This document shows, piece after piece, positions 7,782 to 15,683 of a stretch of DNA of 19,446 nt. The DNA is from JACPFV01 sp052386975. Lineage in GTDB: Bacteria; Pseudomonadota; Gammaproteobacteria; Nevskiales; Nevskiaceae. The notes under the pieces are model-generated. The model was not told where the DNA came from, did not search any database, and saw nothing but the letters and a program-made list of their open reading frames with translations. The position numbers and the translations under genes were made by a program. The stretch's first letter is position 1, and the number at the start of each line of letters is the position of its first letter. The stretch spans positions 1-19,446 of the forward strand of contig JBQTJQ010000089.1 in assembly GCA_052386975.1 (NCBI GenBank), written 5' to 3'.

Positions 7782-9731
7782 TCAGCGGGCCAGCTCGAGG
7801 ATGCGGTCGCGGCGTTTCAGGAGGGCCCCGATCTCGCGTGGTGAAACGAATTCGCCGAGCGCGGCCTGCAGCGGCGCCGCCTCAAGCCGCCGCAGGCGGT
7901 CCTTGAGCTCGGGACCGGTCCGGGCGAGCGGCGCCTCAAGCGCCTTGGCCACGTCCGTCGAGCCGTCGAACGCGGCGCCGTGACCACTCAGGAACAGCGT
8001 CGTGGCGTCGGCGTCGTAAAGGAATCGATCGGGACCGCGAGCCCGGTTGCCGATCAACGCGTCGAATGCGTAGGCGAGCTGGTACTGCGCGTCCAGGTCG
8101 CAGTAGCCGCCGGCCGGCAGCTTCGGCGCACTGCCGTCCGCCGGCGGCGCGCGCCGCGCAGCGGCCCTGGATCCGTTCGAGATGGCCTGGCAGGCGAGCC
8201 CGGCGCGCGTGCCGTTGCGCGCGTTGATCCGGTCCTGCTCGCTCGCCCAGTGGACGGGGCGGCCCTGCAGGACCCCGTCCTGCCCGGCGTGGTTGCGCGC
8301 GACCGTCGCCGGTACCAGCCCAAGGCCCAGCAGCCGATCGAGGCGCCAGGCGGTGAGCTCGCGCTGCACGGTCCGGCGGTCGGCGGCCTCGAACACGGCC
8401 TCGACGCTGCTCTCGCCGTGACTGACGCGCACCGCGAGCACGCCGCGCGCGCAGGTCTCGGTCACGTCGATCGAGCCGCGCGCGAGCAGGTCGGCGACCG
8501 CGTCCTCGCCGATGTCCTTCGAGCTCAGGTACAGCGGCTCCGCGGGCACCTCGGCCGGCGTCGGCGGTGCCGACGCCGTCGCGGGCGAGGCGTAGACCAC
8601 GCGCGAGCCCGCGGCATCGGAGACCAGCGCCGCGGGCCGGCCGCCGTAGACCGCGTGGTTCAAGCCCGCGTCGAGCTTCACGACGGCGCCGTCGAACCGC
8701 GTGACGACGGTGCCGTTGCGCGCGGTGGTGTGCCCGACCACCACGCGCCGCGCGCCCACCTGCGCGAGAAACGGCTCGAGCACGTCCGCTTCGGCGCATT
8801 CGTTGCAGAGCGCCGCGCCGCGGTACCAGTTGGGTCCCGTCGGCCCGAGCAGCGGATCCTGGCTCGCGCTGCGGAAGCGCTCGACCAGCGGGGCGAGGCG
8901 CGCCTGCTCCTCCCCGGGCGGCAGGCTGTCGAGCCGCGCACGGGCGAGGTCCGATCGCCTGGAATAGGCGTCTTCGAAGTTGATGAGCCCGGCCTTGGTA
9001 AGCGCCGCCGCGGCCGCGGCGTAGGCGGCGAGCGCCGCGCCGTAGCCGGCGTTCAAGTGCTCGATGCTGCGCTCGCGTAGCAGCGACGACGGCCCGCCGT
9101 GCATGTACACGGTGTCGTTCACGCGGATCGCGACGGGCAGGCCGAGCAGCCAGCGGCCGTAACGTCCGCCGGGTCCGAGCAGCCGCCGGTGTCCGAAGTA
9201 GCCCGGCGGGAAGCGGCGGTCGAACTCGGCATCCGTGAGTCCCGGTTGCCGGGCGCGCAGCGCCTCCCGCTGCCGGGTGCGCTCGGCCGGATCCTCGTCG
9301 GCCGCATAGGCCGCGAATTCGCCCGGGATCACGTAGCGCAGGTCGCCGAGCACGTTCATGGCCTCGTGGTTGCCGAGCACGACGTGCAGCCGGCCACCGG
9401 CGCGCGCGGCCTCGTCCTGCAGGCGCATCAGCAGGTCCATCACCTTGCGCGAATCGGCGCCGCGGTCGAGCAGGTCGCCGGTGCTCACGACGTGCGCCTT
9501 GCCGGCGGACCAGCGCAGGCGGGCATCGACGACGCCGGCCGCCTGCAGCAGCGCGACGATCTCGGTGTAGGCGCCGTGCACGTCGGCGAAGGCGACGACG
9601 CGTTCGACTCCGGTCCACGCTGAATTCGGCGTGGTCGCGAGGTCCGCGGCCGTCGCGGGGCGGGCCGTGGGCAGCAGGAAGGTGAGTGCGACCGCCAGGA
9701 CCGCGAGCCGGCCCGGAACCCGGCGGCTCAT
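7782..9731 (-). CDS. Exported PPP-type metallophosphatase with a C-terminal degenerate kinase-like domain
   Basis: The 649-residue product begins with a signal peptide (RRVPGRLAVLAVALTFLL, likely cut after ATA near residue 28), so it should act in the periplasm. Residues about 42-365 are a metallophosphatase with the motif order of PPP / Shewanella-like phosphatases: D50-x-H52-G, GDLLDRG at 85-91, GNHE at 120-123, HGG at 211-213 and GHT at 333-335. After a proline-rich linker (about 383-398), residues 400-649 resemble the HipA/PI3K/Fam20-type kinase fold: RELTAWRLDRLLGLGLVP at 457-474, GVLQGRPVHW at 486-495, and FDALIGN at 556-562. The catalytic residues appear replaced: Glu448 at the ATP-lysine position, Ala564 and Arg569 where Asp and Asn are expected, and Gly583 for the metal-binding Asp. 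The ATG at 9731 overlaps the upstream stop by one base (TGATG). The phosphatase call is secure; the pseudokinase reading is inference. Confidence 0.85.
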   Translation of the reverse strand: MSRRVPGRLAVLAVALTFLLPTARPATAADLATTPNSAWTGVERVVAFADVHGAYTEIVALLQAAGVVDARLRWSAGKAHVVSTGDLLDRGADSRKVMDLLMRLQDEAARAGGRLHVVLGNHEAMNVLGDLRYVIPGEFAAYAADEDPAERTRQREALRARQPGLTDAEFDRRFPPGYFGHRRLLGPGGRYGRWLLGLPVAIRVNDTVYMHGGPSSLLRERSIEHLNAGYGAALAAYAAAAAALTKAGLINFEDAYSRRSDLARARLDSLPPGEEQARLAPLVERFRSASQDPLLGPTGPNWYRGAALCNECAEADVLEPFLAQVGARRVVVGHTTARNGTVVTRFDGAVVKLDAGLNHAVYGGRPAALVSDAAGSRVVYASPATASAPPTPAEVPAEPLYLSSKDIGEDAVADLLARGSIDVTETCARGVLAVRVSHGESSVEAVFEAADRRTVQRELTAWRLDRLLGLGLVPATVARNHAGQDGVLQGRPVHWASEQDRINARNGTRAGLACQAISNGSRAAARRAPPADGSAPKLPAGGYCDLDAQYQLAYAFDALIGNRARGPDRFLYDADATTLFLSGHGAAFDGSTDVAKALEAPLARTGPELKDRLRRLEAAPLQAALGEFVSPREIGALLKRRDRILELAR

Positions 9732-10708
9732 CACTTTCGGGGCAGCCCGATGGTGATGCCGATCCGGCCTGCGTCGACGTCGTCGAGCAGCCGCGTCAGG
9801 CGCCGCCAGACGTCGCCGATTTCCGACCGGGTCAATCCCATCTGCACGAGGTCGCCGTCGTAGCGGACACCGCGGCTGGGGTTGAGATTGTCGCTGGACG
9901 AGACGGCGACCCAGTGGCCGTTCTCGCGGCGCCACGTCCCGACGATGCCGAGCCGGCGCTCGAGTTCGTCTTTCGTGATGCGTCGCAGCCGCATCACGGT
10001 CTCGCTCGGTATCCGGGTGACGCGGATGGGCTTCCACAGCTCGCCGCGATCGCTCTCGTTGAAGGCGAAGGAGATGCCGTTGTCGATCGAGAACACGCGC
10101 GCGCCCGACGTGGCGCGCGAGATCAGGAAATTGCCGACGTTCGAGTCGCCATGCGCGATCAGCAGGGTGAAGACGTTCAGCTGCCCGATGTTGCGCGCAT
10201 ACGGGAAGTCGGCATCGAAGCGCTCGGCGTCGTAGACGTCCTCGATCACCTTCACCTCGTGCAGCCAGTACTGCAGCACGACGAACACTTCGTCGGAGCC
10301 CTCGAAGGTCGGTTGTGCCGCCGGCGCGTACGGGCGCAGCTCCGACACCGGCACGGTGCGCAGCGCGGTCGGCGGCACGACGTACTCGTCAGGGTCGAGA
10401 AAGAGCTTCTGCAACTCGTAGGCGGCGAGGTCGTAACGGGGCCGGTTGTTGAACTTCTCGGCGCCGGGTTCGGCCCTGCGCAGCTTCACGCGGTACGGCG
10501 GCTGGCCGCCGAACGACAGCTCGGCCTTGAGCGTGATGTCGCCCTTCGCCTTCGGGCGGCTGATCGCCGCGGTGACGATCTTCATCGGGGCGGTCTGGAG
10601 CTCGCGTTCGAGCCCGTCGACCGGGCGCGGGATGTTCAGGTCCTGCGCCGCCGCCGTGGCCAGCGTCGCCAGGAGTCCCAGGCCGACGGAGCTCGCAATC
10701 CTGTTCAT
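9731..10708 (-). CDS. Exported protein with HipA/PI3K/Fam20-like kinase motifs
   Basis: The 325-residue product starts with a signal peptide (MNRIASSVGLGLLATLATAAA, likely cut before QDLN). The rest carries, in order, features expected of an atypical kinase: a strand with Lys75 (PYRVKLRR), a helix with Glu98 (RYDLAAYELQKLF) followed by VPPTALRTVP, a hinge-like FVVLQYWL at 142-149, the catalytic-loop-like HGDSNVGNFL with Asp188 and Asn193, and VFSIDNGISF with Asp209. This matches the pattern D-x4-N then (I)DxxxxF of HipA, PI3K and Fam20 relatives, and aligns without gaps through the catalytic loop with the C-terminal domain of the next gene, where these residues are lost. Substrate unknown; an exported kinase would need nucleotide outside the cytoplasm. 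It may bind rather than phosphorylate. It is the first gene of the leftward run and is divergent from ftsK. Confidence 0.7.
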   Translation of the reverse strand: MNRIASSVGLGLLATLATAAAQDLNIPRPVDGLERELQTAPMKIVTAAISRPKAKGDITLKAELSFGGQPPYRVKLRRAEPGAEKFNNRPRYDLAAYELQKLFLDPDEYVVPPTALRTVPVSELRPYAPAAQPTFEGSDEVFVVLQYWLHEVKVIEDVYDAERFDADFPYARNIGQLNVFTLLIAHGDSNVGNFLISRATSGARVFSIDNGISFAFNESDRGELWKPIRVTRIPSETVMRLRRITKDELERRLGIVGTWRRENGHWVAVSSSDNLNPSRGVRYDGDLVQMGLTRSEIGDVWRRLTRLLDDVDAGRIGITIGLPRK

Positions 10709-10758
10709 CTCTTTCGCTCCCGCGTTCGCACGAGCGCATCCTACCCGGAACCGCAGCG

Positions 10759-10766
10759 GTTATACT
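10759..10766. promoter_or_regulatory. Overlapping divergent -10 elements (ftsK and kinase operon)
   Basis: TATACT (10761-10766, plus) ends 8 bases before the ftsK ATG, so its transcript would be nearly leaderless. On the minus strand TATAAC (10764-10759) overlaps it and would give a leader of about 45 bases for the kinase-like gene. I find no convincing -35 box for either. If both are used, the two directions compete for one site. Confidence 0.35.
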
Positions 10767-10774
10767 TTTCGCCC

Positions 10775-13102
10775 ATGGCGGCTAAATCACAGGCGATTGC
10801 CAACGGAGCGGGACGCCTGGAGCGCCTCTTGCGCGAAGTGGCGCTATGGGGCACCGCCAGCGTCGCCCTGATCCTGCTGGTCGCGCTGTTCAGTTACGCG
10901 CCCGAGGATCCCGGCTGGTCGTCCAGCGGCAGCGGCCAATCCGTCCATAACCTGATCGGCCCGACCGGCGCCTGGCTGGCCGACGTGCTGCTGTCGCTGG
11001 CCGGCTACGTCGCCTACGTGCTGCCCCTCATGGTGTTCCTGATGGGCCTGGTGCTGTACCGGGGCCGCATCGAGGGCGACCTGCTGCAGATCGCGCCGGC
11101 CTGGCGCGCCGTGGCGCTGCTGCTGTCAGCCCTGGCGCTGATGGCGCTGGCCTCGCTGCACGTCGGCGCCGACCACGCCTGGGTGCCGCAGGGCTCCGGC
11201 GGCATCGGCGGCGCCATGATCGCGTCCGCGCTCAAGACCGTGCTGAATCCGGTTGGCGCGACGCTCCTGTTGCTCGCCTTCCTGCTGGTGGCGCTGCCGC
11301 TGGCGCTGATCTTCTCGTGGCTGTCGGTGCTCGACCGCGTCGGCGGCTGGGTGCTGGCGGCCGGCCGCGGCGTGGTCGCGCGCCAGGCCGCGGCGCGCAA
11401 GGAGCGCGAGGAGACCGCGGTCGAGCGCCAGCGCCTGCAGCCGCAGGTCTCCGCGATCAACGCGCTGGAGATGGCGCTGGTGCAGGGCCGCCGCGAGGTC
11501 GAGCGTGACAAGGAGAAGGAAAAGAAGAGGAAAAAGGCACCGCGGTCCGAGAACCAGCTGGCGCTGCCGATCGAGCCGGGCAAGGGCGCCGAGGTGCCGG
11601 CGTTCACCGGCAACCCGCTGCCGCCGTTGGACATGCTCGATCCGCCGGCGCCGGCCTCGCTCGGCTACAGCGCCGAGGACCTCGAGCGCATCTCGCGCGA
11701 GGTCGAGCAGCACCTCAAGGACTTCGGCGTCGAGGCCAAGGTGGTCGCGGCCCAGCCCGGGCCGGTGGTCACGCGCTTCGAGCTGCAGCCGGCGCCCGGC
11801 GTGAAGGGCAGCCAGGTCAGCAACCTGGCCAAGGACCTGGCCCGGGCGCTGTCGGTGTCGAGCGTGCGCGTGATCGAGGTGATCGAGGGCAAGTCGGTCA
11901 TCGGCCTGGAGATCCCGAACCAGAAGCGCGACATCGTCATGCTGTCGGAGGTGCTCAACGCCGGCGCCTACGGCGCCTCGCACTCGCCGGTGACGCTGGC
12001 GCTGGGCAAGGACATCGCCGGCGAGCCGGTGGTCGTGGACCTCGCCCGCATGCCGCACCTGATGGTCGCGGGCACCACCGGCTCGGGCAAGAGCGTGGCC
12101 ATCAACGCCATGATCCTGTCGATGCTGTACAAGGCCACGCGCGAGCAGCTGCGCTTCATCTTCATCGACCCGAAGATGCTCGAGCTGTCGGTGTACGAGA
12201 GCATCCCGCACCTGCTGACGCCGGTGGTCACCGACATGAAGGACGCCGCCAACGCGCTGCGCTGGTGCGTCGCCGAGATGGAGCGGCGCTACCGCCTGAT
12301 GACGGCGCTGGGCGTGCGCAACATCGGCGGCCTCAATCGCAAGATCGACGAGGCGGTGGAGAAGAAGCAGCCGCTGAAGGATCCGCTATATGCGCCGCCG
12401 CCCGCCAGCGGCGACGAGCCGGCGCCGCCGCCGGGCGAAGCCCCAGACCTGCAGCCGCTGCCGAACATCGTCGTGGTGATCGACGAGCTGGCCGACATGA
12501 TGATGGTGGTCGGCAAGAAGGTCGAAGAGCTGATCGCGCGCCTCGCGCAGAAGGCGCGCGCCGCCGGCGTGCACCTGATCGTGGCGACGCAGCGCCCGAG
12601 CGTGGACGTCATCACCGGCCTGATCAAGGCCAACATTCCCTCGCGCCTCGCCTTCCAGGTGGCCTCGCGCGTGGACTCGCGCACCATCCTCGACCAGATG
12701 GGCGCCGAGACCCTGCTCGGGCACGGCGACATGCTGTACCGGCCGATCGGCGCCAGCCAGGTGCAGCGCATCCACGGTGCCTTCGTCGGCGACGAGGAAG
12801 TGCACAAGGTGGTCAAGTACCTGCGCCAGGTCGGCGAGCCCGAGTACATCGAGGAAGTGCTGGCCGACGAGCCGAAGGCGGAAGGCGATGCCGGCGAGTC
12901 CGATGCCGAGCAGGATCCGCTGTACGACCAGGCGGTGCAGGTGGTGCTGGAGAGCCGCAAGGCATCCGTGTCGTGGGTGCAGCGGCGCCTGAAGATCGGC
13001 TACAACCGCGCGGCGCGCATGGTCGAGCGCATGGAAGCGACCGGGCTGGTCGGCCCCAGCGGCCCCGGCGGCGTGCGCGAAGTCCTCGCGCAGAACCGCT
13101 GA
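10775..13102 (+). CDS. ftsK: DNA translocase FtsK
   Basis: FtsK is anchored at the division septum and pumps DNA toward the dif site, where it activates XerCD. The 775-residue product has four membrane helices in the first about 175 residues, a short charged linker rich in Lys and Glu (around 235-255), the alpha domain, and the motor: Walker A GTTGSGKS at 433-440 and Walker B VVVIDE ending at 571. A Pro-rich insert lies between them, common in this family. The C-terminal gamma winged helix (SVSWVQRRLKIGYNRAARMVERME) reads KOPS and binds XerD. The frame is open far upstream to 9686, but that part is antisense to the kinase genes. I chose the ATG at 10775 because MAAKSQ and a membrane segment follow. 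The stop codon abuts a long inverted repeat; lolA follows. Confidence 0.97.
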   Translation: MAAKSQAIANGAGRLERLLREVALWGTASVALILLVALFSYAPEDPGWSSSGSGQSVHNLIGPTGAWLADVLLSLAGYVAYVLPLMVFLMGLVLYRGRIEGDLLQIAPAWRAVALLLSALALMALASLHVGADHAWVPQGSGGIGGAMIASALKTVLNPVGATLLLLAFLLVALPLALIFSWLSVLDRVGGWVLAAGRGVVARQAAARKEREETAVERQRLQPQVSAINALEMALVQGRREVERDKEKEKKRKKAPRSENQLALPIEPGKGAEVPAFTGNPLPPLDMLDPPAPASLGYSAEDLERISREVEQHLKDFGVEAKVVAAQPGPVVTRFELQPAPGVKGSQVSNLAKDLARALSVSSVRVIEVIEGKSVIGLEIPNQKRDIVMLSEVLNAGAYGASHSPVTLALGKDIAGEPVVVDLARMPHLMVAGTTGSGKSVAINAMILSMLYKATREQLRFIFIDPKMLELSVYESIPHLLTPVVTDMKDAANALRWCVAEMERRYRLMTALGVRNIGGLNRKIDEAVEKKQPLKDPLYAPPPASGDEPAPPPGEAPDLQPLPNIVVVIDELADMMMVVGKKVEELIARLAQKARAAGVHLIVATQRPSVDVITGLIKANIPSRLAFQVASRVDSRTILDQMGAETLLGHGDMLYRPIGASQVQRIHGAFVGDEEVHKVVKYLRQVGEPEYIEEVLADEPKAEGDAGESDAEQDPLYDQAVQVVLESRKASVSWVQRRLKIGYNRAARMVERMEATGLVGPSGPGGVREVLAQNR

Positions 13103-13185
13103 AAAAGGGGGACAGAACTATTTTTCCTGAGAACCGCATGGAGATCTTTCTCTCGAAGGGAAAAATAGTTCTGTCCCCTTTTTTC
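13101..13185. repeat. Long REP-like inverted repeat between ftsK and lolA, running into lolA
   Basis: The arms 13101-13127 and 13159-13185 pair over 27 bp with a single G-T wobble (13107/13179); the core is ACAGAACTATTTTTCC against GGAAAAATAGTTCTGT. The loop of 31 bases (13128-13158) contains the lolA ATG. The left arm starts inside the ftsK stop codon. The right arm ends in CCCCTTTTTT, so the transcript could also behave like an intrinsic terminator. GGGGACAGAACTATTTTTC-type arms occur as dispersed repeats in other proteobacterial genomes by my recollection. Base composition (A and T runs) is clearly unlike the flanking GC-rich genes. Confidence 0.85.
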
Positions 13186-13803
13186 CTCTGCGTTCTCTGC
13201 GTTCTCTGCGCGAAACAGTCTTTTGCTTCGCCGGAAACCGACGCACTGCAGCGTTTCGTCGGCAAGGTCGAGACCTTGACTGCGGATTTCCAGCAGGTGC
13301 AGAAGGACGAGCGGGGCAAGGTGCTGTCGACCTCGTCGGGCCGCCTGTGGCTGTCGCGCCCCGGCAAGTTCAAGTGGAGCTACGAGAAGCCCTACCAGCA
13401 GCTGATCGTGTGCGACGCCAAGGAGCTGTGGACCTTCGACCCGGACCTGGACCAGGCCATGGTGCGCCCGGCCGGCGCCACGCTGCAGGGCACGCCGGCG
13501 CAGCTGCTGACCGACCGCGCCGCGCTGGATGCGCACTTCAAGGTCGAGGGCGCCGGCAGCGACGGCGGCGCGTTGCGCCTGCGCTTGCTGCCCAAGGCGG
13601 CCGACAGCGACTTCAAGCTGATCGAGATGTGGTTCGTCGACAGCGTGCCGGTGCGCATGCGCTTCCACGACCCGCTGGGCGGCATCAGCGAGGTCGAGTT
13701 CACCGGCATCAAGACCAACGTCGCGCTGGACGCCGGCTTGTTCCGGTTTACTCCGCCCAAGGGAACCGAAGTGATCAGGGCCGAGGGCCCGGCCGGGCCA
13801 TGA
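13138..13803 (+). CDS. lolA: Outer-membrane lipoprotein carrier protein LolA, signal peptide formed by a repeat
   Basis: LolA takes lipoproteins from LolCDE and carries them across the periplasm to LolB. The 221-residue product matches the family from residue about 33 on: LQRFVGKVETLTADFQQVQ, SGRLWLSRPGKFKWSYEKPY, IVCDAKELWTFDPDLDQA, and the C-terminal FRFTPPKGTEVI. The ATG at 13138 is the only conventional in-frame start that gives an export signal. It lies in the loop of the inverted repeat, and residues 1-25 are translated from the loop, the right arm (GKIVLSPFF) and three 9-base repeats (LCVLCVLCA). The result still looks like a signal peptide: K7 and K9, a hydrophobic core at 10-25, then KQSFA before the likely cut at 30/31. 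No strong Shine-Dalgarno sequence is visible. serS follows after 40 bases; rarA, which separates them in Pseudomonas, is absent. Confidence 0.93.
   Translation: MEIFLSKGKIVLSPFFLCVLCVLCAKQSFASPETDALQRFVGKVETLTADFQQVQKDERGKVLSTSSGRLWLSRPGKFKWSYEKPYQQLIVCDAKELWTFDPDLDQAMVRPAGATLQGTPAQLLTDRAALDAHFKVEGAGSDGGALRLRLLPKAADSDFKLIEMWFVDSVPVRMRFHDPLGGISEVEFTGIKTNVALDAGLFRFTPPKGTEVIRAEGPAGP
13186..13212 (+). repeat. Three tandem copies of a 9-base unit inside the lolA signal sequence
   Basis: CTCTGCGTT occurs at 13186-13194 and 13195-13203, with a third, slightly different copy (CTCTGCGCG) at 13204-13212. It abuts the right arm of the inverted repeat and encodes LCVLCVLCA, part of the hydrophobic core. 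Similar CTCTGCGTT runs occur as dispersed repeats elsewhere by recall. A change in copy number would stay in frame and change the hydrophobic length by three residues per unit. Confidence 0.8.
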
Positions 13804-13812
13804 GCGCGCCCG

Positions 13813-13818
13813 TATACT
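13813..13818 (+). promoter_or_regulatory. Possible -10 element of serS (TATACT)
   Basis: TATACT lies 25 bases before the serS ATG in the 40-base lolA-serS gap. No good -35 box is seen at 16-18 bases. It would give serS a leader of about 18-20 bases independent of ftsK-lolA. Confidence 0.35.
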
Positions 13819-13843
13819 GCGCGCCGGAACACCCCGGCCCCCC

Positions 13844-15115
<1,272 letters not shown>

Positions 15116-15134
15116 CTTCGACGAGGACGGTTTC

Positions 15135-15683
15135 ATGAAACACGTGGCACTGGCGGTGATGCTGGGCGTGGCGCTGGCGGGATGCAGCAGCAGCGAGGAG
15201 GATCCGACCGAGGCGTTCTGCACTACCTTCGGCACGGTCCCGCCCGCAGCCTTCACCTTGAACTGCAACGCGGGCTGCACGCTCTCGAACGCGGCCTTTG
15301 CCTACGACGAGGACCTCGACACCACCGCGTCGATCGTCCCGGTCAACGGCCAGACCAGCTACACCGCGGTGCTGATGGCGACGGCGGCGGCGGACCAGCC
15401 GGCCGGCGCCGACGTCGGCGTGTTCGTGAGCCAGCCGCAGAACCGCCAGTCCATGACCAACAGCATCAGGACCTACCTGAACGGCAACCTGCAGGAGACT
15501 CTGGCGCCCGGGAATACCGTGATCCGGCAGCCGGATACCGGCTCGCCGGCCGATGGTTTCCTCGGCATGCGCACGACGCTGGCCTACGACCAGGTCGAGT
15601 TCACCGCGACGATCACGTGGGGCGCGGGGCAGACCCCGGTTTATTTCGTGTACGAGGTCTGCAACGACGGCGGAGAAGCCTAG
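15135..15683 (+). CDS. Small orphan lipoprotein with four extra cysteines
   Basis: The 182-residue product has a clear lipoprotein signal: MKHVALAVMLGVALAGC, lipobox LAGC with Cys17 as the lipidated residue. Ser at +2 predicts outer-membrane sorting through the Lol system. The mature part contains Cys29, Cys44, Cys48 and Cys176, which could make two disulfides, and reads as mostly beta (SIVPVNGQTSYTAVLMATAAA; DQVEFTATITWGAGQTPVYFVYEVC). I do not recognise a family. A GAGGA ribosome binding site precedes the ATG. The gene lies 19 bases after serS and may share its transcript. Its TAG stop overlaps the stop of the convergent DUF934 gene by four bases (CTAG). Confidence 0.8.
   Translation: MKHVALAVMLGVALAGCSSSEEDPTEAFCTTFGTVPPAAFTLNCNAGCTLSNAAFAYDEDLDTTASIVPVNGQTSYTAVLMATAAADQPAGADVGVFVSQPQNRQSMTNSIRTYLNGNLQETLAPGNTVIRQPDTGSPADGFLGMRTTLAYDQVEFTATITWGAGQTPVYFVYEVCNDGGEA

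Noticed and set aside
9732..10037. Upstream extension of the metallophosphatase frame to 10037
   Set aside because: It overlaps the end of the kinase-like gene and yields Arg/His-rich sequence. The ATG at 9731 starts a proper signal peptide and overlaps the upstream stop by one base.
9686..10774. 363-codon N-terminal extension of FtsK
   Set aside because: The upstream part is antisense to the kinase-like gene, has no family sequence, and the membrane domain of FtsK begins right after the ATG at 10775.
12265..13137. Extension of the lolA frame upstream into ftsK
   Set aside because: It is an out-of-frame reading of the ftsK motor and gives Arg/Gly/Ala-rich junk. It shows only that no stop codon separates it from lolA.
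13186..13212. Tandem 9-base repeat as a CRISPR or VNTR array
   Set aside because: There are only three short units without spacers. It is in-frame coding sequence, so it was described as a short tandem repeat only.
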